Shown here one piece after another: positions 39,830 to 48,650 of a DNA stretch of 64,000 nucleotides. The DNA lies in contig NZ_JACRSQ010000003.1 of NCBI RefSeq assembly GCF_014384895.1, positions 62,001 to 126,000 on the forward strand. Direction: 5' to 3'. The position numbers were made by a program, and so were the translations under genes. How positions within the stretch are numbered: position 1 is the first letter of the stretch; each line of letters starts with the position of its first letter. Origin of the DNA: Bianquea renquensis (GTDB lineage Bacteria > Bacillota > Clostridia > Lachnospirales > Bianqueaceae). A model generated the notes under the pieces. It was not told the DNA's origin. It worked only from the letters and a program-made list of their open reading frames with translations, and did no database searches.

Positions 39830-41560
39830 ATGTTCAAAAAAGTCAAACCCTACATGGGGGAGTACATGAGCTACACGAAAAAAGCAATTCTATGTGTCTG
39901 TATCGCCATCATTTTCAGTGTACTTCCGTACTTCTTCCTATATCAAATCATTGCGCCTCTGATCGGCGGACAGGAATTGTCCTTGACCAAAGTTGCGATG
40001 CTCATAGCATTTACAGCTGTGTGCATGGCAGGAAATGCGTTGTTGTATGTAAAAGGACTTAGTTATTCCCACCACAGTGCGTACAACACACTGAAAAACA
40101 TCCGCATTTCACTCCAAAAGAAATTGGAGGCGCAGCCGCTTGGCGCGATCCGTGAACTGGGCAACGGGCGCATCAAAAAGGTGTTCACTGACGACATTGA
40201 AACCATTGAAATTTTGCTGGCACATGCGATTCCGGAGGGTATCGCAAACCTGCTCATACCGGTTATTGTAATCCTTGCCATGTTCTTTGTCGACTGGAAG
40301 CTGGCACTTTTATGTATTGCGGCTCTTCCCATTGGTATGTTTGCCATGGGAATGATGTTTAAGGCGGGCACGGCAAAAATGGGAGCGTATTATGCGGCCG
40401 GAGCCAAGATGAATAACACCATCATCGAATATATTAACGGCATGGAGGTTGTGAAGGTCTTCAATCGTGATGGCGAAAGTTATGCCCGTCTTGAGAATGA
40501 TATAACCTCCTATCGAGATTTTACACTTGCCTGGTATAAGGTGTGCTGGCCCTGGATGGCTCTGTATTCCAGTATCATTCCCTGTATCGCACTGTTTGCC
40601 CTCCCTGTTGGCGGATGGTTTGTTTTACAGGGGTGGAGCTCTCTGGCAGATTTTATATTGATCCTCTGTATGTCCTTTGCGGTGGGGACACCTGTTCTAA
40701 AGGCGCTGAGCTTTGCAGGCAAGTTTCCGCAGCTCAACTACAAAATCGACGAACTGGAAAAGCTTATCGACAACCCGCCTCTAAAACAGTCCGAACGAGA
40801 TTTTGAGGGAAGCAGCCATGGTATCCGTTTCGAGAATGTCCATTTTTCCTACAAGGATACAGAAGTACTCCACGGTATCGACCTTGCATTGAAGGAGGGG
40901 CAAATGACCGCCTTGGTCGGCGAAAGCGGAAGCGGCAAATCCACTCTTGCAAAGCTACTGGTTCACTTCTATGACTTGAACGGCGGGCGCATCACTCTGG
41001 GCGGTCAGGATATCCGTGATATGAAGATCGAGGCGCTGAACGATCAAATATCCTATGTGTCGCAGGAGCAGTTCTTGTTCAACACCAGCCTGTACGAAAA
41101 CATTCTGATTGGACGCCCGACTGCATCCCGTGAGGAGGTTCTTGAGGCCGCGAGGCGCGCCCAGTGTGATGAGTTTCTTGCACGCGTCCCGCAAGGCATC
41201 GATACTATGGCGGGCGATGGAGGAAAGATGCTGTCCGGTGGTGAGAGACAACGTATTTCTTTGGCGAGAGCCTTGCTAAAAAATGCTCCTGTGATTGTTC
41301 TGGATGAGGCTACAGCTTTCATCGATCCGGAGAATGAAGAAAAGATGAACGCAGCGATTTCCGAAGTGATTGCCGGAAAGACGGTCTTGGTTATCGCCCA
41401 CCGCTTACATACGATCAAAAACGCAGATAAAATCTGTGTTCTGAATCAAGGAAACCTTGCAGCAGAAGGGACGCACGATGAACTTCTCCGATCTTCCGAT
41501 GAATACCGTCGCTTGTGGAAAGCTGCGGAGGAAAGTGCAGTCTGGGAGGTGAGAGCATGA
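39830..41560 (+). CDS. ABC transporter, fused membrane and ATPase domains (half 1)
   Basis: This 576-residue half-transporter has six membrane helices (about 15-310) with a type-IV exporter-like fold, then an ATPase domain. Walker A is GESGSGKST (about 364-372), the signature LSGGERQR, Walker B VIVLDEAT and H-loop VIAHRLHT. It overlaps the next gene by 4 bp (ATGA) and surely forms a heterodimer with it. Pairs of this kind beside ECF genes include importers of metal chelates (YbtPQ/IrtAB-like) as well as exporters, so the direction of transport is uncertain. Confidence 0.92.
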   Translation: MFKKVKPYMGEYMSYTKKAILCVCIAIIFSVLPYFFLYQIIAPLIGGQELSLTKVAMLIAFTAVCMAGNALLYVKGLSYSHHSAYNTLKNIRISLQKKLEAQPLGAIRELGNGRIKKVFTDDIETIEILLAHAIPEGIANLLIPVIVILAMFFVDWKLALLCIAALPIGMFAMGMMFKAGTAKMGAYYAAGAKMNNTIIEYINGMEVVKVFNRDGESYARLENDITSYRDFTLAWYKVCWPWMALYSSIIPCIALFALPVGGWFVLQGWSSLADFILILCMSFAVGTPVLKALSFAGKFPQLNYKIDELEKLIDNPPLKQSERDFEGSSHGIRFENVHFSYKDTEVLHGIDLALKEGQMTALVGESGSGKSTLAKLLVHFYDLNGGRITLGGQDIRDMKIEALNDQISYVSQEQFLFNTSLYENILIGRPTASREEVLEAARRAQCDEFLARVPQGIDTMAGDGGKMLSGGERQRISLARALLKNAPVIVLDEATAFIDPENEEKMNAAISEVIAGKTVLVIAHRLHTIKNADKICVLNQGNLAAEGTHDELLRSSDEYRRLWKAAEESAVWEVRA

Positions 41561-43302
41561 TCAGTTTAATATTCCGTGTCTTACGAGTGGCAGATGGCTA
41601 TCAGGGACGAATCCGTGGAGCAGCTGTCCTATCTTTCCTGAAATCATTTTGTGCAAAAGCGCCGTTTGTCGTTGCCTTTTTCATGATTTCCGCTTTTCTC
41701 GACGGCACAGTGACTAAAACTACCTGCGTGTTTTCTGGGATTGCACTGGTTGCGTGTATTATAGTCCAAAGTCTTCTTCAAAACGCCGCCGACCGACTTC
41801 AATCTGCTGCTGGTTTTGAGATTTTTGCAGACAAAAGAAAACAGCTTGGTTCCCATCTGCGCAAATTGCCTATGGGGTATTTCACGGAGGGCAACATCGG
41901 GAAGATCAGTTCTGTTCTCGCCACCGATATGCTGTTCATTGAGGAAAACTTGATGATGGTTCTTGGAGACCTGATGAGCTATCTTTTCTCAGCAGTGATT
42001 TTCGTCATTATGATGTTCGGATTTAATCCTTGGATGGGGCTATTGAGTCTGGTTATTACGCTCATTATGTATGCGATCGGCGAAGCTATGAAATCAAGCC
42101 AGTTGAAGTACTCCGACGAACGACAAGCCGCCAGCCAAAAACTGACGGAATCCGTGCTGGACTTTACCGAGGGAATCGGAATCATTAAGACGTATAACCT
42201 TCTGGGAGAAAAATCGAAAACGCTGACGGATAGTTTTGTATATTCCTGTGAGCGCAATCTGGAATTTGAAGAAGGTCATGCGCCTTGGGCTCGTGCCGTG
42301 AACCTAACTTACGGTTTGGGCAGCACCGCCATGCTGGCTTTGTCGTGGTTTCTGTATCAGAATGGGGCCATGAATATCGCTACGTTTATCGGCTTCCTGT
42401 TTTTTACGTTTGAGCTGTTTGGACCACTGAAAGCCTTCTATGGGCAGATAACACGCTTGACGGTTATGAATGCCTGTCTGGACCGCATTGAGGCGGTATT
42501 TGAAGAAAAGGAACTCTGTGACAACGGAAAGGATATTCTTCCCGACAGCACCGATGTCCCGGAGATCGAATTCAGAAATGTCACCTTTGCATATGACAAA
42601 CGAAATGTGCTGAATCATGTGTCCTTTACCGTGCAGAAAAATACGATGACAGCATTAGTCGGACCTTCTGGCGGCGGTAAATCTACGATTGCCAGTTTGC
42701 TGCCCCGTTTCTGGGATGTAAAAGACGGCAGTATTCTTCTGCGGGGCAAAGACATCCGAACGGTTCCACTTGCATCTTTGATGGAGAACATCAGCATGGT
42801 GTTTCAGCGGGTCTATCTGTTCCAGGATACGGTTTATAACAACATTGCGATGGGGCGCATGGATGCCTCCGAGGAAGAAGTATATGAAGCCGCAAGGAAG
42901 GCACGATGTTATGACTTCATCATGGCATTGCCGGAAGGCTTCCAGACAGTGATCGGTGAGGGTGGCGCATCTCTATCCGGCGGCGAACAGCAGCGGATAT
43001 CCATTGCCCGCTGTATCCTAAAGGACGCTCCCATTGTTATTTTGGATGAAGCGACTGCCAGCGTTGACGCAGATAACGAGAGCCAGATTCAAGCTGCCAT
43101 CAGCGAACTTGTACAGGGAAAAACTTTGCTGGTTATCGCTCACCGGCTCCATACCATCGCAAAGGCTGACCAGATTCTTGTTATCAAGGATGGTAAAATT
43201 GCGGAACAAGGCAATCACGAAAGTCTGATTGCAGCTGAAGGGCTTTATCACAATATGGTACTCAAGAAAGCGACTGTTAAAGGCTTTCAAAATAAGGTAT
43301 AA
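41557..43302 (+). CDS. ABC transporter, fused membrane and ATPase domains (half 2)
   Basis: The product is 581 residues from the ATG at 41557, which overlaps the previous stop. The open frame begins 14 codons earlier, but that part repeats the end of half 1 in another frame. Six helices (about 15-310) precede an ATPase with Walker A GPSGGGKST, signature LSGGEQQR, Walker B VILDEAT and H-loop VIAHRLHT. Both halves have intact catalytic Glu, so both ATP sites should work. Confidence 0.92.
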   Translation: MISLIFRVLRVADGYQGRIRGAAVLSFLKSFCAKAPFVVAFFMISAFLDGTVTKTTCVFSGIALVACIIVQSLLQNAADRLQSAAGFEIFADKRKQLGSHLRKLPMGYFTEGNIGKISSVLATDMLFIEENLMMVLGDLMSYLFSAVIFVIMMFGFNPWMGLLSLVITLIMYAIGEAMKSSQLKYSDERQAASQKLTESVLDFTEGIGIIKTYNLLGEKSKTLTDSFVYSCERNLEFEEGHAPWARAVNLTYGLGSTAMLALSWFLYQNGAMNIATFIGFLFFTFELFGPLKAFYGQITRLTVMNACLDRIEAVFEEKELCDNGKDILPDSTDVPEIEFRNVTFAYDKRNVLNHVSFTVQKNTMTALVGPSGGGKSTIASLLPRFWDVKDGSILLRGKDIRTVPLASLMENISMVFQRVYLFQDTVYNNIAMGRMDASEEEVYEAARKARCYDFIMALPEGFQTVIGEGGASLSGGEQQRISIARCILKDAPIVILDEATASVDADNESQIQAAISELVQGKTLLVIAHRLHTIAKADQILVIKDGKIAEQGNHESLIAAEGLYHNMVLKKATVKGFQNKV

Positions 43303-43314
43303 GGAGAAAATCTC

Positions 43315-43899
43315 ATGACAAACAGACTCACTGTAAAAGACCTCATCAACGTTGGTGTATTCACTGCGCTCTACATCGTTATATTCTTCGTCTCCAGCTT
43401 CATTGGCTACGTACCGGTATTTATGGTTCTGCTACCGGTTATATGTGCTGTCGTAGTTGGGATTCCTTTTATGCTGTTTCTGTCCAAAACCCATACATTC
43501 GGGATGGTCACTATTATGAGCATGATTCTTGGACTCTTTGCAATCCTTCTGGGACGCCCTTGGCCGGTACTGCTGATTGCCGTCTTAGCCGGTGTGGCTA
43601 CCGATCTCATTTTGAAAAGCGGGCATTACAAGAGTGTGAAGCTTTCCATTATCGGTTCCGGCGTATTCAGCACATGGATGATGGGCATGGCTCTTCCCAT
43701 GTTCTTCGGCTATCGTGAGCCTTATTTCGAATCTATGCGCACAGGGTATGGTGATACCTTTGCTGACGCCCTCTATGCGATTACTCCCGACTGGATGTTC
43801 TTTGTACTGACCGCGCTGTGCGTTGTCGGTGGTATTCTTGGCGGCCTGCTCGGTGCAAAAGTATTGAAAAAACACTTTAAGAAAGCCGGAATGGCATAA
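43315..43899 (+). CDS. ECF transporter S component, MptD/Trep_Strep family
   Basis: This 194-residue membrane protein has about six helices and begins MTNRLTVKDLINVGVFTALY, typical of the MptD group of ECF substrate-binding components. The AALY-like motif and the GxxF helix 1 pattern fit docking to the T component. It should confer substrate specificity on the T and A proteins encoded next. The natural substrate of the MptD family is unknown. AAGGAG precedes the ATG. Confidence 0.87.
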   Translation: MTNRLTVKDLINVGVFTALYIVIFFVSSFIGYVPVFMVLLPVICAVVVGIPFMLFLSKTHTFGMVTIMSMILGLFAILLGRPWPVLLIAVLAGVATDLILKSGHYKSVKLSIIGSGVFSTWMMGMALPMFFGYREPYFESMRTGYGDTFADALYAITPDWMFFVLTALCVVGGILGGLLGAKVLKKHFKKAGMA

Positions 43900-44621
43900 T
43901 GCAAACAACAGTTTTAACATTCAAAGAAAGTGGTATGCGGGCCCCATTGGACCCGCGCACCTCTCTGTATTCTATTTTGATCATCAGCATGATTATGATT
44001 GGCGGCAGCCTGTCCGGCGTAGAATACTGGCTGCGCTTTGGCTGTTGCATTCTTCCGTTGGTACTCCTGCTGGCCATGCGCAATCTGCGTTTTGCGATGG
44101 TGTACTTCGGCCTGTATGCCTTTGCGATGCTCATGGAAGGCACAATTATACAGCTGACCGAAGGATTTTTTAATCTGATTCTCGTGATGATTGCAGGATT
44201 GATCTCCCGATTCCTCGCTCCTATGGTCATGGGGTATTGTATGATGCAGTATACAACGGTTTCCGAGTTCATTGCTGCAATGGAACGGATGCATGTTCCG
44301 CAGGCCATCACGATTCCTATGTCTGTTATGTTCCGTTTCTTCCCCACCATCAGCGAGGAAAACAGCGCGATCACGGAAGCTATGCGGATGCGTCGAGTAA
44401 ACGGAACCCAGCGAGGACTCATGAAACGAATGGAATACGAGCTTGTCCCGGTCTTGATGTCGACGGTTCGGATAGCGGATGAACTGTCACAGGCTTCCCT
44501 GACCAAAGGATTGGGTGGCCATGTAAAGCGCACTCACATTTGTGAGGTGGGGCTGCGGTGGCAGGATTATCTTCTTCTGCTTCTTTTGACGGCAGCTCTT
44601 GTGCTGTTTATGGTGTACTGA
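43899..44621 (+). CDS. ECF transporter transmembrane component T
   Basis: The 240-residue EcfT-type protein has four to five helices and the coupling helices marked by EAMRMRRVNGTQRG and DELSQASLTKGLGG, which hold the A-R-G-like motifs that grip the ATPase. Its ATG shares one base with the stop of the S-component gene, so they are translationally coupled. It links the S component with the fused ATPase. Confidence 0.88.
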   Translation: MQTTVLTFKESGMRAPLDPRTSLYSILIISMIMIGGSLSGVEYWLRFGCCILPLVLLLAMRNLRFAMVYFGLYAFAMLMEGTIIQLTEGFFNLILVMIAGLISRFLAPMVMGYCMMQYTTVSEFIAAMERMHVPQAITIPMSVMFRFFPTISEENSAITEAMRMRRVNGTQRGLMKRMEYELVPVLMSTVRIADELSQASLTKGLGGHVKRTHICEVGLRWQDYLLLLLLTAALVLFMVY

Positions 44622-44623
44622 CT

Positions 44624-46117
44624 ATGATCGAAATAAAAAATGTATCCTTTGCTTATCGTGTCAGTGACGCAGAGGGCAAGCCAGTCCTGCGATCCGCTGT
44701 CAAAGACTTGAATCTTACGATTCACGGCGGTGAGTTCATAGTCCTGACCGGAAGTTCCGGCTGTGGAAAAACCACTGTCTGCCGGCTGATCAACGGACTA
44801 ATTCCACATTATTTTGAAGGTGAAAGACAAGGCGAAGTTCTGATTGAAGGCACAGACGTGGCAAAGGAACCCATCTATGATACTGCCCGGCTGGTCGGAA
44901 GCGTATTTCAGAATCCCCGCAGTCAGTTTTTTAATGTGGACACTACAAGCGAATTGGCGTTTTCAGCAGAAAATCAAGGCCGTGACCCAGAGAAGATTCG
45001 CCAAGATATTGACAAGGCATCGGATATGATGGGGTTATCTCCGCTCCTTAACAGAAGTATGTTCAAGCTATCCGGCGGTGAAAAACAAAAAATTGCCTGC
45101 GGTACCGTTGCTGTTGCCGATCCTTCTATCATTGTGTTGGATGAACCGTCCTCCAATCTGGATTTAAATGGCATTGAGGAACTCAGAAAAACACTCTATT
45201 TGTGGAAATCTCAGGGAAAAACGGTTGTTATCGCAGAACATCGACTGTTTTTCCTGCGGGAGCTTGCAGACCGGCTTCTCCTCTTTGAAGATGGGCGGAT
45301 CGCCAAACAGTTTTCAGGAGAAGAGTTCTCCAGACTCTCTGCGGAAGAGACATCTCGGCTCGGGATTCGGTCTGTTGGGCTTCCGGAATTTGCCGGGCAT
45401 ACACTGTGCACGGCACCGATAGATCACACCATCACGCTCGAAGGTATGGAGTTTTCCTATGCAGACAAACTTCACGGCATCAAGATTCCGGCCCTGACAC
45501 TTCCACAGGGGGAGATCATTGCGATAATCGGACATAATGGTGCAGGAAAAAGTACATTTGCAAGAACGCTATGCGGTCTGAATAAAAAGGCAAAAGGGGT
45601 TGTACACTGGAATGGAAAGACGGTTCCAGCGTCCAAAATGCTTGGGTACTGCTACATGATCATGCAGGATGTAAACCACCAGCTGTTCACAGAAAGCGTA
45701 TTGGAAGAAATTTTGCTCAGTATTCCGGAATCGTATCCGAGCGATGAGCGTGAAGATAGGGCGCGAGAAGCTCTAAGGCTCTTGGACATGGAATCTTTCG
45801 CTGATATGCACCCGATGGCGCTTTCCGGCGGACAAAAACAGCGGGTTGCGATTGCAAGCGGAATCGCCGCCGAAAAAGAAATTATTCTGCTTGATGAGCC
45901 AACCAGCGGACTCGACTATGGTCACATGAGGCAGGTGGCCGACGTTCTTCGGATGCTCAAAGAAAACGGAAAAACCGTTTTGGTTATTACGCATGATCTG
46001 GAACTGATTGCGTGTTGTGCTGATCATATTTTGCATCTGGAGAATGGAATGTTGCACGCCAACTATCCTGTAAGCCGCGCTGCAATTTTCGGCCCAATAC
46101 AGGGTGGAAATTTCTAG
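44624..46117 (+). CDS. ECF transporter ATPase, two fused ABC domains
   Basis: The product is 497 residues from ATG 44624, 2 bp after the T gene; the open frame upstream of it is a shadow of that gene. Two complete ABC domains are fused: the first with Walker A GSSGCGKTT near residue 43 and signature KLSGGEKQK, the second with GHNGAGKST near 304 and ALSGGQKQR. Both Walker B motifs end in DEP. It stands in for the EcfA/EcfA' pair, as in YkoD-like fused proteins. It completes a dedicated (group I) ECF transporter. Confidence 0.9.
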   Translation: MIEIKNVSFAYRVSDAEGKPVLRSAVKDLNLTIHGGEFIVLTGSSGCGKTTVCRLINGLIPHYFEGERQGEVLIEGTDVAKEPIYDTARLVGSVFQNPRSQFFNVDTTSELAFSAENQGRDPEKIRQDIDKASDMMGLSPLLNRSMFKLSGGEKQKIACGTVAVADPSIIVLDEPSSNLDLNGIEELRKTLYLWKSQGKTVVIAEHRLFFLRELADRLLLFEDGRIAKQFSGEEFSRLSAEETSRLGIRSVGLPEFAGHTLCTAPIDHTITLEGMEFSYADKLHGIKIPALTLPQGEIIAIIGHNGAGKSTFARTLCGLNKKAKGVVHWNGKTVPASKMLGYCYMIMQDVNHQLFTESVLEEILLSIPESYPSDEREDRAREALRLLDMESFADMHPMALSGGQKQRVAIASGIAAEKEIILLDEPTSGLDYGHMRQVADVLRMLKENGKTVLVITHDLELIACCADHILHLENGMLHANYPVSRAAIFGPIQGGNF

Positions 46118-46124
46118 AGACATA

Positions 46125-46173
46125 AAAAGGCCATCTCTGGCAATTCAGATGAATTCCCCAAAGATGACCTTTT
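46125..46173 (+). terminator. Terminator of the ECF operon
   Basis: AAAAGGCCATCTCTGG pairs imperfectly with CCCCAAAGATGACCTTTT around an A/T-rich loop, then CCATTTG. The symmetric A- and T-runs suit use from both sides, for this operon and the convergent GH95 gene. Confidence 0.6.
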
Positions 46174-46187
46174 CCATTTGCGACCTG

Positions 46188-48503
46188 TTACGGCTGAACG
46201 GTAGCCTCCCACTCACGTCCCTGGCAGAGCACAGAAACCGTTGCCGGTGCACCGTGCAAATGGCACTCCGTGAGCTTTCCCTCTGACCAGGCCAGGTCCA
46301 CGGTTATATTTCCCTTCGCCAGCAAACCCTTGACGGATCCGTCCCTCCATTCATCGGGGAGGGCCGGCAGGAGTAAGAGCTTGCCATCTTCACATTGTAG
46401 CAACATCTCCGCGATTCCGCTGGCCGCACCATAATTGCCATCGATCTGGAATGGCGGGTGCGCGTCGAAGAGGTTGGAGTACGTCCCGCCTCCAGCGCCA
46501 TAGTTGACGCCGCCCTCCCCAACAAGCCGAAGCTGACGCCTGATCAGCCGCAGCGCGTGATTTCCGTCACCCAGGCGCGCCCAGAAATTGATCTTCCAGC
46601 CAAGGCTCCAGCCCGTCCCGTCATCTCCCCGGATTTCCAGGGTCTTACGGCAGGCCTCCGCCAACTCTGGCGTTTTTCTGGGAGAAATCAGGTGCGACGG
46701 ATGTAAGGCATACAGATGGGATACGTGGCGATGGTGAACCTCCGTCTCCTTCATTTCCTCATACCATTCCAACAATTGTCCCTGGCTTCCTGTCTTAAAG
46801 GGCAGCAGCCTCGGGAGGGCCTCCTCCAATTCCGTGCGAAATGCCTCGTCCTCCCCTAGAATCTCGCTGGCCTGAATACAGTTGCCAAATAGCTCCTTTA
46901 TGATCCCCATGGTCATGGTGCTGGTCTGGGAGACAGAGCAGCGCCTGCCATCGGGAAGGGTAAAGGAATTCTCCGGGGATGTGGAAGGCGCGCAGATCAG
47001 ATATCCGTCCTGGTCCTCAACCAGCAGATCCAGGTAGAACTGGGCTGCCTCCTTCATGACGGGATAGCCGTGCTCCCGAAGATACGCGATGTCGCCCGTA
47101 TACTCATAGTAGTCGTACAGGTGGCGGCAGAGCCATCCGGAGGACATGGGCCAGAAAGCAAAGACAGCGCAGCCTGGATTGTGTAGGGTTCCAACCGGCG
47201 ATGTCTTCCTCCACAGGTCCGTATTATGATGGGACGTAAAGCCCCGCGCCCCGTAGTGATCCCGCGCCGTTTTGCGGCCGCTCTCCACCATCTCCTCCAC
47301 CATGGTCAGCAGCGGTTCCATCATCTCCCTTAAGTTGCAGGGGAGAGTGGGCCAATAATTCATCTCGGTATTGATATTGATGGTATAGTTGCTGTGCCAT
47401 GGCGCGTTGAACTGCTCATTCCAGATTCCCTGGAGATTGGTCGGCTGTGAGCCCTCCCTGGAGCCCGCAATGGTCAAATACCGCCCATAGTTGAAGATCA
47501 AGGTGGGCAGCGCCGGATCTGAGATGCCCTGCTGGTAATCCAGGAGACGCTGATCCGTAGAGATTCCGCCGCGATTGGCGGAGCCTAAATCCAATTCGAC
47601 CCTGGCATAATACGGCATATAGTCCTTGAGATGGGCCTCTTTCAGTTCTTCATAGGGAAGGGCCTTCGCTTTGCGCAGATTGTCCGCACAAGCCTGCCGG
47701 TATTCCTTTCCATCCAGATAGGGGTGGCGGTTATAGCCATTGAAGCTGGTCTCGCAGGCGAAAAAGATGACGGCCTCCTTCGTGCGGCGAACCCGAAAAG
47801 CGCCGCTGTCCGGCTTGTCCACGGTCCCCGAGGAAAGATTGATGCAGGCCGCCGCGCGGAACTGCACCCCTCGCTCTTCTGGTTTTTCAGAATATATATA
47901 GGTCTGATCCGAGAATTGCCGCTCAAGATCCTCCAGAGACGGGCATTCTCCTTCCAAAAGCAGCATCTCCGGCTCTGTGATCAGCATGGAGCGCAGAGGG
48001 GACGTCATCCGCAGCGTAAAGGAAAACTCCTTTTCTCCGCTGAGCCGAAGGGCCAGGACTCGATGGGGATGGGACACAAAAACCTCCCGGGACATGCGGG
48101 CGCCGCCAGCCTTATACTCCACGGTGGCGAGGGCTGTCTCCAGATCCAAGGTCCGGGTATACTCCGTGATCTCCCCTTCCACATCCATATCCAGCCACAG
48201 GTCTCCCAAGGGAAGATAGGCCTCCGACCAATTGTTAAGACAATTCTTCTCAATGAGTTCTTGTGCTTCAGCCAGCTTCCCGTCCAGCGCCAACTGCCGG
48301 GCCTTACGGAAATACACATCGCTGCCCGGTGTTGTTTCCATGCGGGGATACCCGCTCCACAGGGTATCCTGATTCAGAGCGATTCTCTCATACTCCGTGC
48401 GGCCAAAGACCATAGCCCCTAACGATCCGTTTCCCAGAGGCAGGGCCTCCGTCCATTCCTTCGCCGGCTTGTAGTATCGCAGTATCGAGCTATCTTTATC
48501 CAT
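46188..48503 (-). CDS. Alpha-L-fucosidase, GH95
   Basis: The enzyme is 771 residues from ATG 48503 with AAAGGAGAAG 4 bp upstream. It removes alpha-1,2-linked fucose, as on host mucin and milk glycans, by inversion. GH95 blocks are complete: EALPLGNGSLGAMVFGR, LNQDTLWSGYP, NLQGIWNEQFNAPWHSNY and NINTEMNYWP with the activating asparagines. STSPEN holds the catalytic Glu, and FQIDGNYGAASGIAEML the Asp. There is no signal peptide, so it works inside the cell. It is divergent from galactokinase across 147 bp, which fits joint use of fucosyl-galactose units. Some GH95 members act on alpha-L-galactose. Confidence 0.92.
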   Translation of the reverse strand: MDKDSSILRYYKPAKEWTEALPLGNGSLGAMVFGRTEYERIALNQDTLWSGYPRMETTPGSDVYFRKARQLALDGKLAEAQELIEKNCLNNWSEAYLPLGDLWLDMDVEGEITEYTRTLDLETALATVEYKAGGARMSREVFVSHPHRVLALRLSGEKEFSFTLRMTSPLRSMLITEPEMLLLEGECPSLEDLERQFSDQTYIYSEKPEERGVQFRAAACINLSSGTVDKPDSGAFRVRRTKEAVIFFACETSFNGYNRHPYLDGKEYRQACADNLRKAKALPYEELKEAHLKDYMPYYARVELDLGSANRGGISTDQRLLDYQQGISDPALPTLIFNYGRYLTIAGSREGSQPTNLQGIWNEQFNAPWHSNYTININTEMNYWPTLPCNLREMMEPLLTMVEEMVESGRKTARDHYGARGFTSHHNTDLWRKTSPVGTLHNPGCAVFAFWPMSSGWLCRHLYDYYEYTGDIAYLREHGYPVMKEAAQFYLDLLVEDQDGYLICAPSTSPENSFTLPDGRRCSVSQTSTMTMGIIKELFGNCIQASEILGEDEAFRTELEEALPRLLPFKTGSQGQLLEWYEEMKETEVHHRHVSHLYALHPSHLISPRKTPELAEACRKTLEIRGDDGTGWSLGWKINFWARLGDGNHALRLIRRQLRLVGEGGVNYGAGGGTYSNLFDAHPPFQIDGNYGAASGIAEMLLQCEDGKLLLLPALPDEWRDGSVKGLLAKGNITVDLAWSEGKLTECHLHGAPATVSVLCQGREWEATVQP

Positions 48504-48540
48504 TGTACTTCTCCTTTTGCCATTCCCAATATTTCTTTCC

Positions 48541-48568
48541 ATTATAGCAGAAATGAATGGAATGTCTA
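48541..48568 (-). promoter_or_regulatory. GH95 promoter
   Basis: On the minus strand TAGACA (48568-48563), 16 bp, TATAAT (48546-48541). Confidence 0.65.
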
Positions 48569-48587
48569 TCTTTTTTTCCAATTTTGC

Positions 48588-48616
48588 TTGTTCAATTTTG
48601 ATTTCCGCCGTATAAT
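48588..48616 (+). promoter_or_regulatory. Galactokinase promoter
   Basis: TTGTTC (48588-48593), 17 bp, TATAAT (48611-48616). Its -35 box is only 19 bp from that of the divergent GH95 promoter, so one bound regulator could control both. Confidence 0.65.
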
Positions 48617-48650
48617 AGACGAAGGATCTTGTCTGAAAGGAGTTTCTACT

